Origin: Streptomyces sp. NBC_00461 | Lineage (GTDB): Bacteria; Actinomycetota; Actinomycetes; Streptomycetales; Streptomycetaceae | Direction: 5' to 3' | NCBI RefSeq assembly: GCF_036013935.1 | Contig: NZ_CP107902.1 | Location: 4,745,001-4,809,000 of the forward strand | DNA length: 64,000 nt | In this document: one piece after another, positions 60,232-64,000 of the stretch | How positions within the stretch are numbered: position 1 is the first letter of the stretch | Layout of the letters: every line of letters begins with the position of its first letter | The notes under the pieces: model-generated | The model's input: the letters and a program-made list of their open reading frames with translations, nothing else | Databases searched by the model: none | Told to the model about the DNA's origin: nothing | Translations under genes and position numbers: made by a program

Positions 60232-61107
60232 TCAGAACAGACCGTCCTGCACTCCTGCCGTCTGACCGAACTCCCGCACCGGAAGCGCCACTTTGTCGTC
60301 GCCCCCGGCCGGGACGATCTCCCACCCTGCCATCAGCCGGGTGTCCAGCACGACCACCCCGCGCCCCGTCGCAAGATGCAGGTCCGGGCCGGCGGCCGCC
60401 AGCAGCTCGCCCCCGACCGAGCCGCCCGCGACCAGCTCGCTCACCGCTCCGGCCGCACTCGGCAACCCTGCCAACCCGAATGCCCCGACATGGTCCACGA
60501 CCTCGCATCTCTCCCGCGCCAGCGACTCCGGCCACTCGGCCAGCTCCACGGCCCGCGCATGCAGCGCCACGATCTCGGCCGCCCGCTCCGCGTCCGACGC
60601 CGGCAACCGGGACCGCACCGCCCGCTTCTCCGCGTACGGAATCCGGTCAGGCACCCGGAGCGCGGCGCGCAGCATCTCCTCGGTGCGTCGGGCCGCCATC
60701 AGCGGTCCCAGGCCCAACCAGCCGAAGCACACGGCGCCCTGCTCAAGCAGCCGCGCCGAGCCCCGCTCCTCAGCCGTGATCCCGACCTTGACCAGGCCGG
60801 GACCGAACCACGCCAGATATACGTGGTACGGCCGCGGGTCGTCCGCGATCGTGTCGGCGGCCACGGAGTGCGCCCGGTCCAGCCGCGCACACTCCTCGCA
60901 CCGCGCCCCCGTGGTCCGCCCCGGCACGACCGCCCGGACCGGACACGCATGTCCCCGCGCTCCCACACATGTCCGCACACCCCCGTCCGCGACCCCGAAG
61001 GCCACGCGTTTCCCCCAGGTCAGCGCAGTGCGCCGCCCACCGTCCCACGCCAGCACGGGACCACCCGCCGCCCACCGCAGCCCCGTGCACTTCCATGCCT
61101 GTGCCAT
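60232..61107 (-). CDS. DUF2797-domain protein
   Basis: A 291-residue cytosolic protein of the DUF2797 family. It begins MAQAWKCTGLRWAAGGPVLAWDG and has a zinc-type CVGARGHACP...RCEECARLD cluster, then YHVYLAWFGPGLVKVGITAEERGSARLLEQGAV (a GIY-YIG-like core: YLAWF...KVGIT) and ARRTEEMLRAALRVPDR. The GIY-YIG likeness suggests a nucleic-acid role, but no cutting activity is established in the family. GGGAG lies six bases before the ATG. It lies upstream of the amidohydrolase gene on the same strand. Confidence 0.9.
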   Translation of the reverse strand: MAQAWKCTGLRWAAGGPVLAWDGGRRTALTWGKRVAFGVADGGVRTCVGARGHACPVRAVVPGRTTGARCEECARLDRAHSVAADTIADDPRPYHVYLAWFGPGLVKVGITAEERGSARLLEQGAVCFGWLGLGPLMAARRTEEMLRAALRVPDRIPYAEKRAVRSRLPASDAERAAEIVALHARAVELAEWPESLARERCEVVDHVGAFGLAGLPSAAGAVSELVAGGSVGGELLAAAGPDLHLATGRGVVVLDTRLMAGWEIVPAGGDDKVALPVREFGQTAGVQDGLF

Positions 61108-61459
61108 CGCTCCCGAGAGTAGAGGGCACCACTGACAACGGGGTATGGCCGGGCGGTTCACCGAGGCCAGCGACGTCAGCGCCGAGGACGTCAGCGACAT
61201 CGGCGACGACAGCGACCGAATGCGCCGTCCGGACTCACCGGCCGGATTCACCGACCGGATTCACCGGCCGAGGCCGCGGCCGAGCGCACTGGCTGCGGAC
61301 TGTCTGGAGGAGCACTGCAGGACGGAGTGACGTCCCCGGCGGTGTCGACTTCCTTTGGTAGAGCCAGCCCTACCCTGACTCGGTAGCACACCCCATCGTT
61401 CCGGCGAGCGGCTGACGGGATCGTTGACTCAAGTCCCGCTCCCCGGAAGGAATCCCGCG
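61108..61459. other. Divergent promoter region with GGTAGAGC palindrome
   Basis: No credible gene. A 61-codon plus-strand frame lacks a family match and codon-usage support. The striking element is GGTAGAGCCAGCCCTACC (61357-61374), an 18-bp palindrome with one mismatched pair, about 85 bases before the GtrA gene. CACTCGGTAGCAC follows. Presumably both the DUF2797 and GtrA promoters lie in this space. Confidence 0.5.
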
Positions 61460-61993
61460 ATGCAGCCGCAACTCTCCGCACAGGACGTACGGCACGCCTC
61501 GGCGGCTCCCGGCCCTTTCGGCTCCTTCGTACGGTTCGTGGTGTGCGGCGGCGGTGTCGGTGTGCTCTCCAGCGGCGCGGTCCCGCTGATGGCACTGCTG
61601 ATGCCGTGGGCGGCGGCCAACGCGGTGATCACCGTCGCCTCCACCCTCCTGTGCACGGAGCTGCACGCCCGGTTCACCTTCGGCACGGGACGCCGGCCCG
61701 GCCGTCGCGAGCACTGGCAGTCGGCCGGATCCGCCGCGGCCGCCTACGTCGTGACCTGCGCCGCCGTGCTCCTCCTCCACGCGGTGCAGTCGTCCCCCTC
61801 GGTCCTGACCGCCCAACTCGTCTACCTCGGAGCGTCCGCCCTCGCCGGCACGGGCCGCTTCCTGGTCCTGCGCGTGTTCGTCTTCGCGACGGGCGGCCGG
61901 GGCCACGGGGCCGGTGCGATCACGAAGCGCCCGCGCACCAGCTGGTTCGCGTCGGCGGCCACGCCGTCCCACGCCCTGCCGCAGACGTCGTGA
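61460..61993 (+). CDS. GtrA-family membrane protein
   Basis: A 177-residue protein with four transmembrane helices: FGSFVRFVVCGGGVGVLSSG, PLMALLMPWAAANAVITVASTLL, SAAAAYVVTCAAVLLLHAV and LTAQLVYLGASALAGTGRFLVLR. The FxxTFG-type turn (HARFTFGTGRRP) after helix two is typical of GtrA. It is thought to help translocate undecaprenyl-linked sugars. AAGGAA is 8 bases before the ATG. It is not next to a glycosyltransferase here, but the GT2-GtrA/GT39 operon lies 5 kb away. Confidence 0.88.
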   Translation: MQPQLSAQDVRHASAAPGPFGSFVRFVVCGGGVGVLSSGAVPLMALLMPWAAANAVITVASTLLCTELHARFTFGTGRRPGRREHWQSAGSAAAAYVVTCAAVLLLHAVQSSPSVLTAQLVYLGASALAGTGRFLVLRVFVFATGGRGHGAGAITKRPRTSWFASAATPSHALPQTS

Positions 61994-62177
61994 CCCGGGG
62001 GACAGACGCCCTCCAGGGGTGCTACCCAAGAGGGTCCAGGGGGAGGACAGCCCCCTCCGGGTACAGCCAGGTGCACCCTCGTTCGGGTGGGTCGCTTCAT
62101 GGCGGCGCCGAGGAGGCGGCGGCATCGTAGAACCCAACGGATCCCACACATTGAACCGCTCCCCGAAGGGAAACCGC

Positions 62178-62420
62178 ATGAAGCCGCAGCGCCCCACCCA
62201 GCCGGGAACCAGCCCGAGCACCCGCACGAGCCCTCACGCCGGCACCCACGCCGGCACCCCTCCAACGGCCCCTCACGAGAGCGAACTCACCCCTCTCCTC
62301 ACCGCCTGGGACCTGGCCCACCCGGGCCTTTCCGACCCCGAGTGGCGGCACGTCCTGGACGAGATCGCCCACCCTCGCACCACACGGGCGTTCCACCGCC
62401 TCGCCGAGGCGGCGGCTTGA
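62178..62420 (+). CDS. Small hypothetical protein
   Basis: An 80-residue protein: a Pro/Thr/Ser-rich N-terminus (MKPQRPTQPGTSPSTRTSPH) and a helical C-terminal part (ELTPLLTAWDLAHPGLSDPEWRHVLDEIAHPRTTRAFHRLAEAAA). GAAGGGAAA before the ATG is a good ribosome site. The Trp/His-containing helix pair looks structured. No known family. A terminator follows 65 bases downstream. Confidence 0.65.
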   Translation: MKPQRPTQPGTSPSTRTSPHAGTHAGTPPTAPHESELTPLLTAWDLAHPGLSDPEWRHVLDEIAHPRTTRAFHRLAEAAA

Positions 62421-62484
62421 GCCCGTACGCCCGGCCGGGCCCCGCCCCGGCCGACATGAACCACCGCTGCAGCCCAGACACAAG

Positions 62485-62513
62485 AGGCCCCGGGAAGATC
62501 CCCCGGGGCCTTT
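62485..62513 (+). terminator. Terminator hairpin
   Basis: AGGCCCCGGG (62485-62494) pairs perfectly with CCCGGGGCCT (62502-62511), seven-base loop, followed by TT. Ends the preceding small gene. Confidence 0.85.
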
Positions 62514-62673
62514 GACTGTCCGCACCCCGAAGATCTCCGCGTCTCGAAGCCCCCTGTGCCTCGAAGACGTCCACGCCTCGAAGTCACAGGATAATCACTT
62601 CTCTCACACAACCTCCACACATCACGCTCCCCACCCCTACGGTCATTTCACCTGAAACACCATGGGGGACGAG

Positions 62674-63216
62674 ATGACCAACCCGTACACCGCGCCCATA
62701 CCGCCGGCACCCCGCCCGCCCGACACCCGCCCCCTGCGCAAGCGCCCCCGCGTGTGGTTGGGCGGCGCAGGCCTCTTCGTCGCAGGCGCGATCATCGCGG
62801 CCGGCGGGAGCGGTGGGAACGGCGGACAGCAGTCCGTCGAAGCCAAGGTCAAGCCCGCGACGACCATCACCGCGACCGTGACGGCCACGCCCGAGCCCGG
62901 CCCGACCGTCACCGAGACCCTCAAGGCCAAGGCGAAGCCCCGCCCCACGATCACCGTCACCAGGACAGCCGCCGCGACCACCAGGACGGCCGGCAGCAGC
63001 AGCGGCAGCAGCAACCTGGACAGCACTGGTGCCGGCACAGGCACCGGTGCCGGCACCGGCACCGGCACTTGCTCGATCGTCTCCAACGCGGGCAACTGCT
63101 ATACGGCGGGACAGTTCTGCCGGAACAGCGACCACGGCTCCGTCACGACCACCGCGAGCGGCTCGACGATCAGATGCGCGTACAGCTCGAACGCCTGGCG
63201 TTGGACGTACGCCTGA
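62674..63216 (+). CDS. Membrane-anchored protein with Thr/Gly linker and Cys-rich end
   Basis: A 180-residue protein: cytosolic Pro/Arg-rich start (MTNPYTAPIPPAPRPPD), one transmembrane segment (VWLGGAGLFVAGAIIAAGG), a long Thr/Pro/Ala linker (TITATVTATPEPGPTVTETL) and a tandem GTGTGAGTGTGTC run, ending in a 55-residue domain with four Cys (GTCSIVSNAGNCYTAGQFCRNSDHGSVTTT ... IRCAYSSNAWRWTYA). The extracellular Cys domain is probably disulfide-bonded and is shared by many Streptomyces secreted proteins. The ATG at 62674 follows GGGGGACGAG; an ATG four codons up lacks a ribosome site. Confidence 0.8.
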   Translation: MTNPYTAPIPPAPRPPDTRPLRKRPRVWLGGAGLFVAGAIIAAGGSGGNGGQQSVEAKVKPATTITATVTATPEPGPTVTETLKAKAKPRPTITVTRTAAATTRTAGSSSGSSNLDSTGAGTGTGAGTGTGTCSIVSNAGNCYTAGQFCRNSDHGSVTTTASGSTIRCAYSSNAWRWTYA

Positions 63217-63375
63217 CGGGACGTCGACGCCGGCCTCGGCGAGGACGAGGCCAACCGGTTGAGCCGGAGCCACGGATGGCAGACCCGGGAAGCGGTGCGG
63301 GAGATATCGGATTAGCCTCCGAAATGAGCGCAAAGTGGATCTTTCGTGCGCGCTCGACTCAACCAAGGAGGAGAA

Positions 63376-63627
63376 ATGCGCAAGCTTCCCAAGGCTGCTG
63401 CGGCAGCCGCCATCCTCGGTATCTTCAGCCTCATAGGCACGGGCACCGCTTCGGCCCAGGGCATGGATGGCTCGCATGGCGGCGGGTGCAAGTCCCACGA
63501 CATGAACATCGACATCCTCGGCCAGGTCGGTGTCCTCAACGGCCTGTTGGGCAACGCGCTCAACGGCGAAGGCAACCCGGGTGCGCAGGTGGCGCCAGTC
63601 GGTTCACACTGCGAAGGCGGTTGGTGA
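63376..63627 (+). CDS. Small secreted protein, chaplin-like in size and Gly/Asn content
   Basis: An 83-residue exported peptide. Signal: MRKLPKAAAAAAILGIFSLIGTGTASAQ. The mature part has a Gly/His-rich start (GMDGSHGGGCKSHDMN) and a hydrophobic core IDILGQVGVLNGLLGNALNGEGNPGAQ, with two Cys flanking it. AAGGAGGAG stands directly before the ATG, an almost perfect ribosome site, suggesting high expression. It belongs to a family of small Streptomyces secreted proteins with the VGVLNGLLGNALNGEG motif; it is not a chaplin by sequence, but could similarly coat the surface. Confidence 0.75.
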   Translation: MRKLPKAAAAAAILGIFSLIGTGTASAQGMDGSHGGGCKSHDMNIDILGQVGVLNGLLGNALNGEGNPGAQVAPVGSHCEGGW

Positions 63628-63969
63628 GCAGCAGGAATCGCATCACGTAGTCCATAAATGGGTCTCGGTGTCCGGGCAACCGGCCCGGCACCGTGCCCCG
63701 TCTTGACGCGTGGTCTTTCCGTCGCCGACCAATTCCTCGAAGTGGATGCGCAGTTAGCCGTCGGCGCCGCTCCTCCGCCCCACCCGCAGTACAAGAGGCC
63801 CCGGATCACTCCGGGGCCTCTTGTCGTGTGCGCTCCACCGGACTCGTTCCCGGAGACCTCACCGAGTCCCGCCTCGTCGGCTGCGGCGGACAGGACCCGT
63901 CGGCGGCGAGAATCGTTCGCGGGCCTTCACCCGGGTGGAACAGCGACGGCGGCGCTACGCTGCTGCGCC
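63628..63969. other. Intergenic region with terminator
   Basis: No gene is recognised. It holds the strong hairpin at 63791-63824 and possible promoter sequence for the next gene; the stretch 63840-63960 shows nothing definable. Confidence 0.5.
63791..63824 (+). terminator. Bidirectional terminator hairpin
   Basis: ACAAGAGGCCCCGG pairs perfectly with CCGGGGCCTCTTGT around a six-base loop (ATCACT): a 14-bp stem, one of the strongest in the window. Because both arms carry the GAGGCCCC/CTCTTGT form, it could end transcripts from either side. Confidence 0.85.
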
Positions 63970-64000
63970 ATGCAGGAGACGCGCCTCGACACCGCTCGGA
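63970..64000 (+). CDS. Possible start of a gene continuing beyond the window
   Basis: An ATG at 63970 opens MQETRLDTAR into the edge of the window. No clear ribosome site lies before it. Only ten codons are visible, so the product cannot be named and the start itself is uncertain. Confidence 0.3.
   Translation, partial: MQETRLDTAR

Noticed and set aside
61145..61330. 61-codon plus-strand frame in the DUF2797-GtrA gap
   Set aside because: No ribosome site, repeated DSPAGFTDRIHRP-type low complexity, no family likeness.

Overview
The window is high-GC actinobacterial chromosome, almost certainly Streptomyces. The grounds are GTG/TTG starts, strong third-position G/C bias, many 4-base stop/start overlaps, and a backbone gene order I recall from S. 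coelicolor: purD and dnaX at one end, then upp, the tRNA deaminase pair, and the sporulation sigma factors sigF and sigN. No database was searched; family names come from reading motifs.

Layout. Positions 1-9.5 kb hold an N,N-dimethylformamidase-like gene cut by the window edge, a membrane pseudo-peptidase, purD, dnaX, a histidine phosphatase fused to a polytopic membrane domain, and the SRP RNA gene. The 3' end of the fusion gene is coded on the strand opposite the SRP RNA. At 9.56 kb a tRNA-Ser(GGA) gene is followed, exactly 5,000 bp later, by a 70-bp near copy of its 3' part. Between the copies lie an IS110-type transposase remnant, a large LuxR-type ATPase regulator and an acetyltransferase, so this looks like a decayed tRNA-integrated island. 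From 14.7 to 24 kb there is more variable DNA: a YtrA-type GntR regulator with a membrane protein, an IS1096/pRiA4b ORF-3 remnant, a two-gene partial conservon (nitrate-sensor kinase plus roadblock protein), a three-module GH10-CBM13-GH62 xylanase/arabinofuranosidase, a WYL-domain remnant, a secreted PLD-fold protein and a VOC protein.

Positions 24.4-31 kb hold a five-gene galactoside operon on the minus strand: binding protein, two permeases, alpha-galactosidase, beta-galactosidase. From 31 to 38.3 kb come a CopC-CopD copper protein, a deleted SDR pseudogene, a cupin, an FG-GAP secreted protein, a HhH-GPD DNA-repair protein, an HdeD-like membrane protein and a HerA-type helicase reduced to its two ends. 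From 38.3 to 46 kb lie conserved core genes: a ParB-like small protein, a LytR_C protein, upp, the tadA pair, tRNA-Ser(CGA), sigF, sigN and small membrane or lipoprotein genes.

From 46 to 50.5 kb a MarR regulator, an MFS exporter with carboxypeptidase-regulatory repeats and a YceI protein carrying the same repeat form what looks like one export/lipid-carrier module. A TetR/MFS drug-efflux pair follows. From 52.9 to 59 kb an apparent four-gene operon (response regulator, sensor kinase, GT2-GtrA glycosyltransferase, GT39 membrane glycosyltransferase) probably makes and uses a polyprenyl-phosphate sugar under its own two-component control. The window ends with an amidohydrolase, a DUF2797 protein, a GtrA protein and small secreted proteins.
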